DNA of 64,000 nt from an uncultured Eubacteriales bacterium (lineage in GTDB: Bacteria; Bacillota; Clostridia; Oscillospirales; Acutalibacteraceae), in contig CAKSYX010000007.1 in NCBI GenBank assembly GCA_934525065.1, positions 1-64,000 on the forward strand. Direction: 5' to 3'. Under the pieces are notes generated by a model that saw only the letters and a list, made by a program, of their open reading frames with translations, did no database searches and had not been told where the DNA came from. Below are positions 15,488 to 23,976 of this stretch, piece after piece; positions within the stretch are counted from its first letter, which is position 1; every line of letters starts with the position of its first letter. The translations under genes were made by a program, and so were the position numbers.

Positions 15488-17318
15488 CACATTTTCCTCC
15501 GTTCAGTTTGCTTGCCCCGCAGCCTGCGCACTTTATGCGGCAATGCGCAGTTGTTTCGCTCGCATGGGCTTTTTTGTTTTCCTTCAGCAAAAACTCTTTG
15601 CGTATGCCATAGTCAAGGTGATCCCACGGAAGAATTTCGTCAAAGCTGCGCCTTCTTGAGGTATAAAACAGCGGATCGACACCGCACTTTTCAAAAGCTT
15701 CCATCCATGTGTCAAATTTGAAGCTGTCATCCCAGCCGTCAAACTTGCAGCCGTGCTCCCACGCATAAAGAAGCACCTTTGAGAGCCGCCTGTCTCCGCG
15801 GGCAAAAACACCCTCAAGAAAGCTGATGTCAACCTTATGATAGCTGACGCTCACCTTCCTCGTCTTTACGCAGGAGAGAAGATGCGCCTGCTTTTCAAGC
15901 AGCATTTCACGCGTGTCCTGCGGCTCCCACTGGAAGGGTGTAAAGGGCTTTGGAACGAATGACGCAACGCTGATTGAAACCTGAACGCCTTTTCCCTTCG
16001 GCTTGTTCGGATTCCTGTAAAACTCATCGACAACCTTTTGAGCAAGGTCGGCAATTCCGGCAACGTCATCCATTGTTTCAGTCGGCAGACCGAGCATAAA
16101 ATAAAGCTTGACCGCCGTCCAGCCACCCTCAAACGCAAGGCGCGAGGTGCGCATAACCTCTTCTTCGGTAACATTCTTGTTGATTGCATCGCGAAGCCGC
16201 TGTGTTCCTGCCTCCGGCGCAAAGGTAAGACCGCTGCGCCTGACCTTGTTGAGTTTTTCCATAAGCTCGTCCGAGAAATTATCAACACGAAGCGACGGAA
16301 GCGCAATGTTGATTTTTTCGGGTATCGTCCAGGAAAGAAGCCGGTCGAGCAGTTCTTCAAGGTGAGTATAGTCACTGGTGCTCAGCGAGGAAAGAGAGAT
16401 TTCGTCATAACCGGTCACGTCGCAAAGGCCGCGGCACTGGAGGTCGATCGTTTCAGGCGTTTTCTCCCTGATAGGACGGTAGATGAATCCTGCCTGACAG
16501 AAGCGGCAGCCGCGAATACAGCCACGCAGAATTTCATGGACAACTCTGTCGTGAACGACTTCAATATAAGGAACAACAAATTTATCGGGGTATCTGACAT
16601 GGTCAAGGTCGGAAACAATCTGCTTTGTGACCTTTGCCGGGGCACCGTCTCTCGGAATAACAGCCTTTATTGTGCCATTCTCACCGTATTCGATATCGTA
16701 AAGCGACGGAACATAAAAGCCGTCAAGCTTGGCAACACGGCGCAAAAACTCCTCTTTGCTGCTGCCGTTCTTTTTGCACTCGATGAGAAGGTCAAAAAAC
16801 GGCTCATACATTTCTTCACCTTCGCCGAGCGAAAAAACGTCAAAAAATTCAGCCATCGGCTCCGGATTACAGGCACAGGGTCCGCCGCCGACAATAATCG
16901 GCGTAAGGCTGTGCCTGTCCGCCGCTCTCACCGGAAGACCGGCAAGGTCAAGCATATTAAGAACGTTTGAAAAAGAAAGCTCATACATAAGCGTAAAGCC
17001 GATGAGGTCAAAGTTCTTGATCGGGTCGCCGCTTTCAAGAGCGTAAAGCGAAACGCCGTGTGTGCGCATCTGCTCTTCCATGTCATGCCACGGAGCAAAA
17101 ACACGCTCACACCAAATGTCCTCGCGGTCATTCGCGATTGAATAGAGAATCTTCATTCCGAGGTGCGACATTCCGATCTCATAGGTGTCGGGAAAGCAGA
17201 ACGCATATCGCATGTCTACCTTTTCTTTATCCTTGATGATACTGTTCAGCTCTCCGCCGATATATCGGCCGGGCTTTTGAACGTGGGCAAGGAGCTTTTC
17301 AACTTCTTTTTTTACCAT
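15462..17318 (-). CDS. TIGR03960-type B12-binding-fold radical SAM protein (618 aa)
   Basis: Residues about 55-180 hold the cobalamin-binding-like region (IGFTLMYELSFSNVLNMLDL, then VGGGPCACNPEP). The radical SAM domain follows, with the [4Fe-4S] site GCIRGCRFCQAG (C-x3-C-x2-C) and downstream LSSLSTSDYTHLEELL and FAPEAGTQRLRDAI. The C-terminus has CAGCG, a possible extra metal site. The family works with the adjacent DUF2344 protein and probably modifies RNA; the reaction is not known. It overlaps that gene by 26 bp. A perfect hairpin straddles the previous gene's stop 25 bp upstream. The length is typical. Confidence 0.92.
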   Translation of the reverse strand: MVKKEVEKLLAHVQKPGRYIGGELNSIIKDKEKVDMRYAFCFPDTYEIGMSHLGMKILYSIANDREDIWCERVFAPWHDMEEQMRTHGVSLYALESGDPIKNFDLIGFTLMYELSFSNVLNMLDLAGLPVRAADRHSLTPIIVGGGPCACNPEPMAEFFDVFSLGEGEEMYEPFFDLLIECKKNGSSKEEFLRRVAKLDGFYVPSLYDIEYGENGTIKAVIPRDGAPAKVTKQIVSDLDHVRYPDKFVVPYIEVVHDRVVHEILRGCIRGCRFCQAGFIYRPIREKTPETIDLQCRGLCDVTGYDEISLSSLSTSDYTHLEELLDRLLSWTIPEKINIALPSLRVDNFSDELMEKLNKVRRSGLTFAPEAGTQRLRDAINKNVTEEEVMRTSRLAFEGGWTAVKLYFMLGLPTETMDDVAGIADLAQKVVDEFYRNPNKPKGKGVQVSISVASFVPKPFTPFQWEPQDTREMLLEKQAHLLSCVKTRKVSVSYHKVDISFLEGVFARGDRRLSKVLLYAWEHGCKFDGWDDSFKFDTWMEAFEKCGVDPLFYTSRRRSFDEILPWDHLDYGIRKEFLLKENKKAHASETTAHCRIKCAGCGASKLNGGKCDAMRSSMV

Positions 17319-17342
17319 TTGGCACTCTCCGTTTCTTGAGTC

Positions 17343-17364
17343 GGGTTCAGCTTAGGCTGAACCC
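17343..17364. promoter_or_regulatory. Hairpin over a stop codon between protease and radical SAM genes
   Basis: GGGTTCAGC / GCTGAACCC (17343-17351 with 17356-17364), a 9-bp perfect stem with a 4-base loop. It contains the TAA of the protease gene. No T-run follows on the minus strand, so it is more likely a processing or spacing element than a terminator. Confidence 0.4.
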
Positions 17365-17951
17365 AGCCTGAGATATATCAAATATAAACACACGGCAAGC
17401 AAACTTATGTTGAAGCCGATGAATACAAAATATAATACACAAAATATGCAGAACAAGGCCACAGCAATACCCGAAGCCGCCGAAAGGACGTTTTCTGTTC
17501 TTTCTTCGTCAAATTTTTCCATCAGAAGGCAATAAAGAGCGTTCCACATATCAAGCTTATCCGCAGGGATAAGATTAAGAAGTGCAAGGAAAAGATTGAC
17601 GAAAAAGACCACCGCCGCCTCGCGGCTCTTCAAAATGAAGTAGACTGCGCCTGACACAGCACAAAGAAAAAAATTGACAAAAACGCCGCCGAGCGCAATA
17701 AGTGCTGCTTTTTTATACGGCAGAAGAGCCTCGCCCTCGCGGTCGATGCGGACACCGAAGGCCGAAAGCGTAATCGCACTGACCTTCTGAGAAAAAATGA
17801 GCATGAAAAAAAGATGTCCGCCCTCATGAAGCATTGAGGAGAAAAAGCAAATAAGCGCCGTTTTTCCATCTGAAAGCAAAAGCATCAGCGCAAAGCAGGC
17901 GAAAAACGAAAAGCAAAGCCTTATATCGGTATTTTTAAGGCGTATCGTCAT
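17352..17951 (-). CDS. SpoIVFB-like site-2 protease, family M50 (199 aa)
   Basis: A polytopic protein with the zinc motif HEGGH (42-46) inside a membrane segment and the second site NLIPADKLD (126-134, N-x2-P-x4-D) in another. Both are hallmarks of intramembrane site-2 proteases. At 199 residues it is a minimal member, lacking the CBS domain found on some SpoIVFB proteins. Its ATG overlaps the stop of an M23-domain gene (ATGA), exactly the spoIVFA-spoIVFB arrangement. The likely substrate is pro-SigK, whose gene is 6.5 kb away (inference). An RseP-like housekeeping role is an alternative, although a PDZ domain is absent. Confidence 0.8.
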   Translation of the reverse strand: MTIRLKNTDIRLCFSFFACFALMLLLSDGKTALICFFSSMLHEGGHLFFMLIFSQKVSAITLSAFGVRIDREGEALLPYKKAALIALGGVFVNFFLCAVSGAVYFILKSREAAVVFFVNLFLALLNLIPADKLDMWNALYCLLMEKFDEERTENVLSAASGIAVALFCIFCVLYFVFIGFNISLLAVCLYLIYLRLGSA

Positions 17952-18868
17952 TTAATATTTGCGAGTACCGGCAGAGGGTCGAGCCTTTCGCCGTTTTTGT
18001 GAAACTCAAAATGAAGGTGCGGCCCGGTTGACCAGCCCGTACTGCCGACAAGAGCAATCGTTTCGCCCTGACGGATTGACGCGCCCTGCTCGGCGAGGAC
18101 GGCACTGCAATGGCAATAAAGCGTTTCAACGCCGTTTTCATGCGTGAGATAAATGTACTTTCCGCTTCTTGAATCCTCGCCGACCTTTCGAACAACACCG
18201 GAATAAGCTGCTTTAATTTTTGTGCCCTGCGCGGCGGCAATGTCCAGTCCCGTGTGAAACGAATCGACGCCGGTGATGGGATTTGTGCGCGCGCCGAAGT
18301 ATGAAGTATACGGACCGCTGACGGGCATGATTATCTGCTGAGAGGTCTTTTGGGACGCAGTCATCTTTACCTTTGATGCCGTTACGCTTTTTGAAAAATC
18401 ACTCTTTTTCGTAAGGCTCAAATTGATTTTCTTGGTTGAGGATTCTTTTTCGGATGTTTTTTCTTCTGCCTTGAGAGATGTTGTTTCATCTTCTTTTTCT
18501 TTCGGCTTCGCGGTCGTTGATTCCTCGGCGGCAGTTGAAGATTCGGTTTGCTTTTCAGTTTGCTGTGTGGTCTGCTCTTCGTTTTCAAACGCTTTGAAAA
18601 CAGAAAGGTTCGCCGGAGACGAGAAGTAATCCCTTATACTGCTCCACGTTTTTTTAACGTCCTCTTTTTCGTATGAGACGCTCATCAGAAGAGCAAAGTC
18701 ATCTCTGAGGTTTTGCGCGGCTGTTCCCGTGCCCTTTGAAACAAAAAGCACGGTCAGAACAATTATGACGGCAAAAACCGACTGACAAAGGCCAACGGCA
18801 AAAAGTCCGTCGTCTTTCTTTTCGTCAGGGTTCTTTTTTCTTCTTTCGGTTCTGATGTTTTCTTCCAT
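17948..18868 (-). CDS. M23 (LytM) metallopeptidase-domain membrane protein, SpoIVFA-like (306 aa)
   Basis: In order: a charged cytoplasmic tail, one membrane segment (about 25-44), a low-complexity T/E/K/S region (about 95-150), and a C-terminal M23 domain. The domain keeps all zinc-site residues: HTGLD (H205, D209), H253, and HLHF (H284, H286). It could therefore still cleave peptidoglycan peptides. In Bacillus, SpoIVFA carries a LytM-like domain and holds SpoIVFB. Here the gene overlaps the site-2 protease gene by 4 bp, which supports that role. SpoIIQ-like function is an alternative. I chose ATG 18868, ten bases after GGGGGAG; a GTG lies three codons upstream. Confidence 0.8.
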   Translation of the reverse strand: MEENIRTERRKKNPDEKKDDGLFAVGLCQSVFAVIIVLTVLFVSKGTGTAAQNLRDDFALLMSVSYEKEDVKKTWSSIRDYFSSPANLSVFKAFENEEQTTQQTEKQTESSTAAEESTTAKPKEKEDETTSLKAEEKTSEKESSTKKINLSLTKKSDFSKSVTASKVKMTASQKTSQQIIMPVSGPYTSYFGARTNPITGVDSFHTGLDIAAAQGTKIKAAYSGVVRKVGEDSRSGKYIYLTHENGVETLYCHCSAVLAEQGASIRQGETIALVGSTGWSTGPHLHFEFHKNGERLDPLPVLANIK

Positions 18869-18937
18869 AGTTTCCACACTCCCCCGGACAAAGTTCGTTG
18901 GTAATAACTATGAAAAGAAAACGTGAAAAATGCTTTT

Positions 18938-20305
18938 TCAGCCGACCATGATTCTGCCTTCAGGCACAATTACAGCTTCGTCAGTGTCCTTTCCGGAATT
19001 GAGCGCAATCACAAAACACATCGGGCCGATCCTTCCGACGTACATCGAGAAGATAAGTGCCCAAAGACCGACAGGTCCGGCCTTTGAAGTTATTCCTGCG
19101 GTAAGTCCGCAGGTTGAAAAGCCGGAAACGGCTTCAAAAAACAAATCTGTTCCGTTGGCCGAAGGAACGTTCCACGAAAGGACACAGGTGACAACAAAAA
19201 CAACAAGAAGCGAAAGAAAGGCAATCGCAAGCGATTTTGCAACAACGGTATGTCTGACGCGCTTTTTAAGAACAATTGTGTCATTTCGGCTTCTGATTAC
19301 GGAAACGACAGACATCACCAAAACGGCAAAGGTAGTCACCTTGATTCCGCCGCCGGTCGAGCCGCTGCCAGCACCGATAAACATAAGAAGCATCATGATG
19401 ATTTTTGTCACGTCGCGAAGCGAAGCAATATCAAGCGAAGCAAAGCCGGCCGTCCTCGCCGTTACCGACTGAAAAAGCGCAGCCGTAAATTTCTCTCCTA
19501 ACGAAAGAGAGCCGAGTGTTGCGGTGTTTTTATATTCAAAAGCAAAAACACAGGCGAAGCCGACCGCAATGAGGATTGCGGTGGTTATAAGCACGGTTTT
19601 TGTGTGAAGACTGATTCTATGGTTCTTGCGGAAGGTCAGAAGGTCATAAAAGACAAAAAAGCCGATTCCGCCGAGAACTATCATTGCCATTACTACACCC
19701 ATCACAAAGAAGTCTCCGTTGTATCCGGTAAGAGAGCCGAACTCATTTTCAAAGCCGAACAAATCAAATCCGGCGTTGCAATAAGCGGAAACAGCAGTGA
19801 AAACCGAAATCCAAATTCCTTTCGGGCCGAAGCGCGGAACAAAGCGAAGGCAAAGCAACGCGCTTCCGGAAATCTGGCAGACAAGAGCACAGCCGATTAT
19901 TGTTTTGACAAGCGGCTTGACCTGAGAAAGCGTGTCAAGATTTGTATATTCCTGAGCAAGGCGGACACTGCGAAGCGCCGAGCGTTTTTTGAAGAAAAAA
20001 ATGAAAAATGAGGCGAAGGTCACCATACTGATTCCGCCGATTTCAATGAGAACAAGCAAAACAGCCTGCCCCCAGCGAGAAAGAGAAACGGCGGGATCAA
20101 TAAGTGTCAGGCCCGTTACGCAGACACTTGAAGTCGCGGTGAAAACAGCCTTCATGAAGGGCAGACCCCTCCCGTCGCGCGTCATGCAAGGCAGCATCAG
20201 AAGAACCGTGCCGGCGGCAATCACCGCAAGAACGCTCAACGCAATTATTCGTGTCGGGTGAATCGGACGGTTGCTTTTCCTTTGTTTTTCCTCGTTCAAA
20301 GCCAT
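18938..20305 (-). CDS. TrkH/KtrB-family potassium uptake subunit (455 aa)
   Basis: The protein has four pore repeats, each with a selectivity filter: TATSSVCVTGL, TAVSAYCNAGFD, QSVTARTAGFAS and EAVSGFSTCGLT. The loop GAGSGSTGGGIKVTT in the third repeat is the gating region of this family. The length suits KtrB. No RCK-domain partner lies next to it; the only TrkA in the window is at 27.8-29.1 kb with a second TrkH. It may share that TrkA or use a KtrA encoded elsewhere. ATG at 20305 is preferred to the TTG 33 bp upstream. It points away from the DUF5058 operon. Confidence 0.93.
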   Translation of the reverse strand: MALNEEKQRKSNRPIHPTRIIALSVLAVIAAGTVLLMLPCMTRDGRGLPFMKAVFTATSSVCVTGLTLIDPAVSLSRWGQAVLLVLIEIGGISMVTFASFFIFFFKKRSALRSVRLAQEYTNLDTLSQVKPLVKTIIGCALVCQISGSALLCLRFVPRFGPKGIWISVFTAVSAYCNAGFDLFGFENEFGSLTGYNGDFFVMGVVMAMIVLGGIGFFVFYDLLTFRKNHRISLHTKTVLITTAILIAVGFACVFAFEYKNTATLGSLSLGEKFTAALFQSVTARTAGFASLDIASLRDVTKIIMMLLMFIGAGSGSTGGGIKVTTFAVLVMSVVSVIRSRNDTIVLKKRVRHTVVAKSLAIAFLSLLVVFVVTCVLSWNVPSANGTDLFFEAVSGFSTCGLTAGITSKAGPVGLWALIFSMYVGRIGPMCFVIALNSGKDTDEAVIVPEGRIMVG

Positions 20306-20384
20306 TCGCCTCGCTTTCGGATTTGTTTTTCCGGTCAATTATACCACATCCGGCGTATAAGTCAAAGTTTTTTTCGGCCAGCGG

Positions 20385-20414
20385 TTGACTGACAGCGGAA
20401 AATAATGCTATAAT
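20385..20414 (+). promoter_or_regulatory. Promoter of the DUF5058 operon
   Basis: TTGACT (20385-20390), an 18-bp spacer, then TATAAT (20409-20414). It lies 64 bp before the ATG at 20479. Confidence 0.8.
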
Positions 20415-20478
20415 TTCCGCAACAAGCGGTGTTTGATGAAAAAGCTTGTCGGCGCCGCAGACTGAAAGGAGAAAAAAG

Positions 20479-21282
20479 ATGTTTCAGGACTTCAAGTCCG
20501 ACGGCTTCATGTTTATGCTCGCTGTCGGCATCGTCGTCTTTGTTATCGCCCAGTCCCTGTTCTTCATGATCCGCGCGATCAAAAGAGGAAAGGAGCTCGG
20601 AATTACAAAAGACCAAATCAAAAACACAATTACCTCAAGCTCGGTGTTTTCAATTGCACCGGCTGTCAGCATCGCTATCACCGTTCTGGTGCTCTCGGTT
20701 GCGCTCGGCTATGTTCTTCCCTGGATAAGGCTTTCCGTTATCGGTGCCATCCAGTATGAGGTTCCGGCCGCAGAAGCCGCAATTGAGGCCGCCGGTATTG
20801 CAGGAGGAATCGGCCGCCCGATTGAAGACCCGAAGGTATTCACCGCAGTCGCCTGGGTTATGACTCTCGGCTGTTTGCTCCCCCTCTTCCTGATTCCCTT
20901 TGTCCTTAAAAAGGTTCAGAAGAGCGTTACCGGTGCCGTCAACAAAAACGCAAAGTGGGCAGACCTTATGTCGGCCGCCGCCTTCATCGGACTTATTGCC
21001 GCGTTCCTTTCAAGAGGTATTGCAGGCATCGGAGAAGTCACCGTCAACGAGGCCGGAGAAAAGGTCAACGCTGTCATCGGCGACGGCGCAGGTGTGCTTT
21101 CAATCACGGCGATCATTTCTTCAATCGTTTTTATGCTTATTCTCTCGTTCATCAACAAAAAGCTCAAGGCGAAGTGGCTCGAAGCACTTGCAATGCCTTT
21201 GAGCATGATTCTCGCACTCGGCGTGGTTGTTCTTATTTCAACGTTTGCACCGGACTTCGCGGCGATTGAATGGAGGTATTGA
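20479..21282 (+). CDS. DUF5058-family membrane protein (267 aa)
   Basis: Six or more hydrophobic segments and a sequence consistent with DUF5058 (FMFMLAVGIVVFVIAQSLFF, then SVFSIAPAVSIAITVLVLSV). The periplasmic loop near 85-115 is rich in Ala and Glu. Family function is unknown, but these genes are regularly next to a second membrane protein and a metallopeptidase, as here, which suggests the membrane part of a small transporter. ATG at 20479 has AAAGGAG upstream. Its stop (TGA, 21280-21282) lies two bases before the next gene's ATG. Confidence 0.8.
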   Translation: MFQDFKSDGFMFMLAVGIVVFVIAQSLFFMIRAIKRGKELGITKDQIKNTITSSSVFSIAPAVSIAITVLVLSVALGYVLPWIRLSVIGAIQYEVPAAEAAIEAAGIAGGIGRPIEDPKVFTAVAWVMTLGCLLPLFLIPFVLKKVQKSVTGAVNKNAKWADLMSAAAFIGLIAAFLSRGIAGIGEVTVNEAGEKVNAVIGDGAGVLSITAIISSIVFMLILSFINKKLKAKWLEALAMPLSMILALGVVVLISTFAPDFAAIEWRY

Positions 21283-21284
21283 TC

Positions 21285-21947
21285 ATGAAAAAAAGAAATT
21301 ATATGGACTCCGTTCATTTTTACGGCAGAATCTGGTGCGTTGCCGCGATTCTCGTTCTTGTCGCCGTTCCCGTTCTTATGTGCATTCACCTCAGGGCATG
21401 GCCTGACTGGGGCGTAGTCGGAAAAGGCTTTGCCTCGGTTGCCGTTCTGTTCTATCCCACGGGTATAATCGAGGTCATTGCTTACGCTCCCCTGCTCGGC
21501 GCAGGCGGAACCTACCTTTCCTTCCTCACCGGAAACATTGCAAACCTCAAGCTTCCCTGTGCTCTCAGCTCGATGGAGAGTGCAAAGGTACGCGCAAACT
21601 CGGAAGAGGGCGAAATTATTTCGACAATTTCAATCGCCGCTTCGGCAATCGTTACAACACTCGTTGTTGCGCTGTTCGTTCTGATTTTCGCCGTCAACCC
21701 GAATTTTACAAAGGTCATGAGCGAAGGTGCTCTTGCTCCGGCGTTCAAGCAGGTTACATACACTATTTTCGGCGCACTTGCCGCAACATATTTCATCAAG
21801 CATTGGAAGATTTCAATCTTCCCCATTGCGGTGCTTTCAATTCTCCTCGCCTTCTTCGGTACTATCCAAATCGGTGTTCTCATCTTTGCCGGCGTTGCAA
21901 TTTCAATGCTCGGCGCCCACATTATGTATAAGCTCAAATGGGTATAA
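21285..21947 (+). CDS. Partner membrane protein of the DUF5058 protein (220 aa)
   Basis: Six predicted membrane segments. The motif FYPTGIIEVIAYAPLLGAGGTYLSFLTGN near 60-85 is glycine-rich and probably lines a transport path. I do not know a named family beyond its constant association with DUF5058. GGAGG at 21271 precedes the ATG, and the gap to the DUF5058 gene is two bases, so the two are translated together and probably form one complex. A perfect GC-rich hairpin follows the stop, then the M20 peptidase gene starts 61 bp later. Confidence 0.75.
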   Translation: MKKRNYMDSVHFYGRIWCVAAILVLVAVPVLMCIHLRAWPDWGVVGKGFASVAVLFYPTGIIEVIAYAPLLGAGGTYLSFLTGNIANLKLPCALSSMESAKVRANSEEGEIISTISIAASAIVTTLVVALFVLIFAVNPNFTKVMSEGALAPAFKQVTYTIFGALAATYFIKHWKISIFPIAVLSILLAFFGTIQIGVLIFAGVAISMLGAHIMYKLKWV

Positions 21948-21952
21948 GCCCC

Positions 21953-21991
21953 AAAATGTGCCGCCGATTGTTTTAACCGGCGGCACATTTT
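21953..21991 (+). terminator. Intra-operon hairpin before the M20 peptidase gene
   Basis: A perfect 14-bp stem (AAAATGTGCCGCCG with its complement ending in TTTT) around an 11-base loop. The T-run is short (four bases), so it may reduce rather than end transcription into the peptidase gene, whose GGAGG starts six bases later. Confidence 0.55.
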
Positions 21992-22008
21992 AAACGGAGG
22001 TCGTATAA

Positions 22009-23442
22009 ATGGTCGTTTTCATAATTATTCTCGTTCTGCTGTTGGCTTTTGTTGCCGTAATCAACATCAATGCCGCAAGGCTCAAAACGCCTGAGATTTC
22101 TAAGGAAAAAAAGGAGCTCAGCGTTGAGGTTGACACCGAGCTTGCCGCAGAACACCTTTCTCAAATGATTCGCTGCAAAACCGTTTCAAGCAAAAATGAG
22201 GAGGAAATTGTTCAGGAAGAGTTTGAAAAATTCCGCGCCCTCCTTCCGAAACTTTATCCGACAGTCTATGAAAAAAGCGAAAAGAATGATATAGCCGGCG
22301 GACTGCTCTTTTGCATAAATGGCAAAAGCCACGATAACCCGTCCGTGCTCATGGCACACTTTGACGTTGTTCCGGTTGACGCGGAAAAATGGGACGCTGA
22401 TCCCTTCGGCGGAGAGATCAGGGACGGTTTCCTTTGGGGAAGAGGTACGCTCGACACCAAGTGCAGCCTTTTCGGCATAATGGAAAGCGCAGAGGTTCTC
22501 CTTTCCGCAGGCTTTGTTCCGGAAAACGACATCTATCTTTCCTTCGGCTGCAACGAGGAGGTTGCCGGAAACTGTGCGCCCGAAATCGTGAAGCATCTGA
22601 AGGAAAACAATGTTGCCCCCGCATTCGTTCTTGACGAAGGCGGAACGATTCTTTCAAGCTCTTCAAAATACTTTCCGCACAACATTGCGGCTGTCGGGAT
22701 TGCCGAAAAAGGCCCGATGGACGTTGAGCTTACAGTCAAGGGAGAAAGCGGACACTCCTCGCAGCCGCCGGTACACACTGCTGTCGGCAGGCTTGCGAAG
22801 GACATCTGCAAAATTGAAAACAGTCAGTTCCCGATGAAAATGAACTACGCCGTAAGCTCCATGCTCAAGGCCATTGCACCGCACACGCCGTATATCGGCA
22901 GGCTCATTCTCGGCAACCTTTGGTGCTTCTCCCCGCTCATCAAGGCCTTCTGCAAAAAGAACAAAACAGCCGCAGCCATGTTCAGAACATCAATGGCGTT
23001 CACTCAGCTTGAAGGCAGCAAGGGTGCCAATGTTCTTCCGTCCAAAGCAAAGGCAACCGTCAACATTCGCCTTTCCGAAGGTGAAACGCCTGCCGGCGCG
23101 ATTGAGCACATGAGAAAGGCTGCAAACGATCCGGAGCTTTCCTTCAGAATTGTCAACTATTCAAACGCAACGCCCTGCGCAAAGGCCTCGGGCAAATACT
23201 GGGATGCAATTTCCGGCTGCATTGAAAAGAATTTTTCAAACACCGTTGTTTCTCCGTACCTCATGATGGGCGGAACAGATTCGCGCTTTTTTAACGAAAT
23301 TGCAACCGAAATATATAAGTTTGCACCGACTCTCACAGGCGGAGGACTGCTGAAAACAATGCACAGCGACAATGAACGCATCAGAATGGACAATATTGAG
23401 CCGCTGATCGGCTTTTACACAGACCTCATGAGGCTGCTCTAA
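22009..23442 (+). CDS. M20-family metallopeptidase (477 aa)
   Basis: A membrane-anchoring N-terminus (about 2-22) is followed by a di-zinc M20 catalytic domain: AHFDVVPVD (first His and Asp), GRGTLDTKCSLFG (bridging Asp), and CNEEVAGN (catalytic Glu-Glu). DEGG and MGGTDSRFF follow, and the last His is in KTMHSDNER. The dimerisation (lid) domain lies between. Family members cleave dipeptides, acylated amino acids or similar amides. The N-terminal anchor suggests action at the membrane. With the upstream membrane pair this suggests uptake and processing of a peptide-like substrate (inference). GGAGG precedes the ATG at 22009. Confidence 0.88.
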   Translation: MVVFIIILVLLLAFVAVININAARLKTPEISKEKKELSVEVDTELAAEHLSQMIRCKTVSSKNEEEIVQEEFEKFRALLPKLYPTVYEKSEKNDIAGGLLFCINGKSHDNPSVLMAHFDVVPVDAEKWDADPFGGEIRDGFLWGRGTLDTKCSLFGIMESAEVLLSAGFVPENDIYLSFGCNEEVAGNCAPEIVKHLKENNVAPAFVLDEGGTILSSSSKYFPHNIAAVGIAEKGPMDVELTVKGESGHSSQPPVHTAVGRLAKDICKIENSQFPMKMNYAVSSMLKAIAPHTPYIGRLILGNLWCFSPLIKAFCKKNKTAAAMFRTSMAFTQLEGSKGANVLPSKAKATVNIRLSEGETPAGAIEHMRKAANDPELSFRIVNYSNATPCAKASGKYWDAISGCIEKNFSNTVVSPYLMMGGTDSRFFNEIATEIYKFAPTLTGGGLLKTMHSDNERIRMDNIEPLIGFYTDLMRLL

Positions 23443-23483
23443 TAAGCAAAGGTAAACCGCTATGGAAATCAGATAATACACAC

Positions 23484-23600
23484 GCAATGATCTACCCGGT
23501 CTTTACATTCTTCATCCCGGCAGCATCGGCCGCTGCGGCCATATTGCGAACGCAAGCTACGCGGTCGATAAGAACTGCCGCAAAAGCACAACGGAGAAAA
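23484..23600 (+). pseudogene. Remnant of a YfcE/MJ0936-type phosphoesterase C-terminus
   Basis: One frame reads LPGLYILHPGSIGRCGHIAN followed by ASYAVDKN, which resembles the conserved C-terminal strand 'INPGSxSxPRGG...SYAVLE' of YfcE-like metallophosphoesterases. There is no start codon or catalytic region, and a stop lies a few codons upstream, so this is debris. The surrounding 23443-23994 has no other convincing gene. Confidence 0.45.
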
Positions 23601-23638
23601 ATCAGTATTCGACTGTCTCCTTCAGGCTAAAAAGGCCG

Positions 23639-23669
23639 GCAACGGCGTCATACGGTTTGACGCCGTTGC
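23639..23669. repeat. Perfect 12-bp hairpin, GCAACGGCGTCA
   Basis: Inverted repeat with a 7-base loop and no T-run on either strand. It lies ten bases before the small ORF at 23679. Confidence 0.4.
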
Positions 23670-23678
23670 TGAAAAGTA

Positions 23679-23798
23679 ATGTCCACACAAAACAATCTTA
23701 CGGAAGGCCCGGATTTGTTCAGCCCGAGCAATTTAAAAAGCATCAGAATGAAAGACGGAACACCGGAAAACATCTGTCCTTATTGTCACGAACTATAA
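23679..23798 (+). CDS. Small ORF with a C-terminal C-x2-C (39 aa), uncertain
   Basis: An ATG-TAA frame of 39 codons that ends GTPENICPYCHEL, the sort of CxxC-H tail seen in zinc-binding proteins. The stop lies five bases before a strong terminator, which favours a transcribed gene end. The Shine-Dalgarno match is poor, and the area contains another gene remnant, so it may instead be the tail of a deleted gene. No family recognised. Confidence 0.25.
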   Translation: MSTQNNLTEGPDLFSPSNLKSIRMKDGTPENICPYCHEL

Positions 23799-23803
23799 AA
23801 AGC

Positions 23804-23843
23804 AGTCTCTTTGAAAAGCGCGTTTCAAAGAGACTGTTTTTTT
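23804..23843 (+). terminator. Strong Rho-independent terminator
   Basis: A 13-bp perfect stem (AGTCTCTTTGAAA, 23804-23816, with 23823-23835), loop AGCGCG, then seven T. It ends transcription from the DUF5058-M20 direction. Confidence 0.85.
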
Positions 23844-23925
23844 ATTCGGTTTTATGCGGTAAAGAGGAAGTGAACCGACAGCATACAGCAGACTGTTTTA
23901 CCGGTGCTGTTTTATAGGGTTCATT

Positions 23926-23976
23926 CAAAAAAGCAAGGCTATAAAGCAACGGTTCGTCCGTTATGCTTTACAGCCT
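23926..23976 (-). terminator. Terminator after the lysoplasmalogenase gene
   Basis: Imperfect stem of about 18 bp (23935-23952 with 23957-23976) with loop TTCGT. On the minus strand it is followed by a T-run at 23926-23932. Confidence 0.75.

Noticed and set aside
16038..16970. A 310-codon plus-strand frame
   Set aside because: It lies wholly opposite the radical SAM gene, which has an intact Fe-S motif and conserved partner; the antisense protein has no recognisable features.
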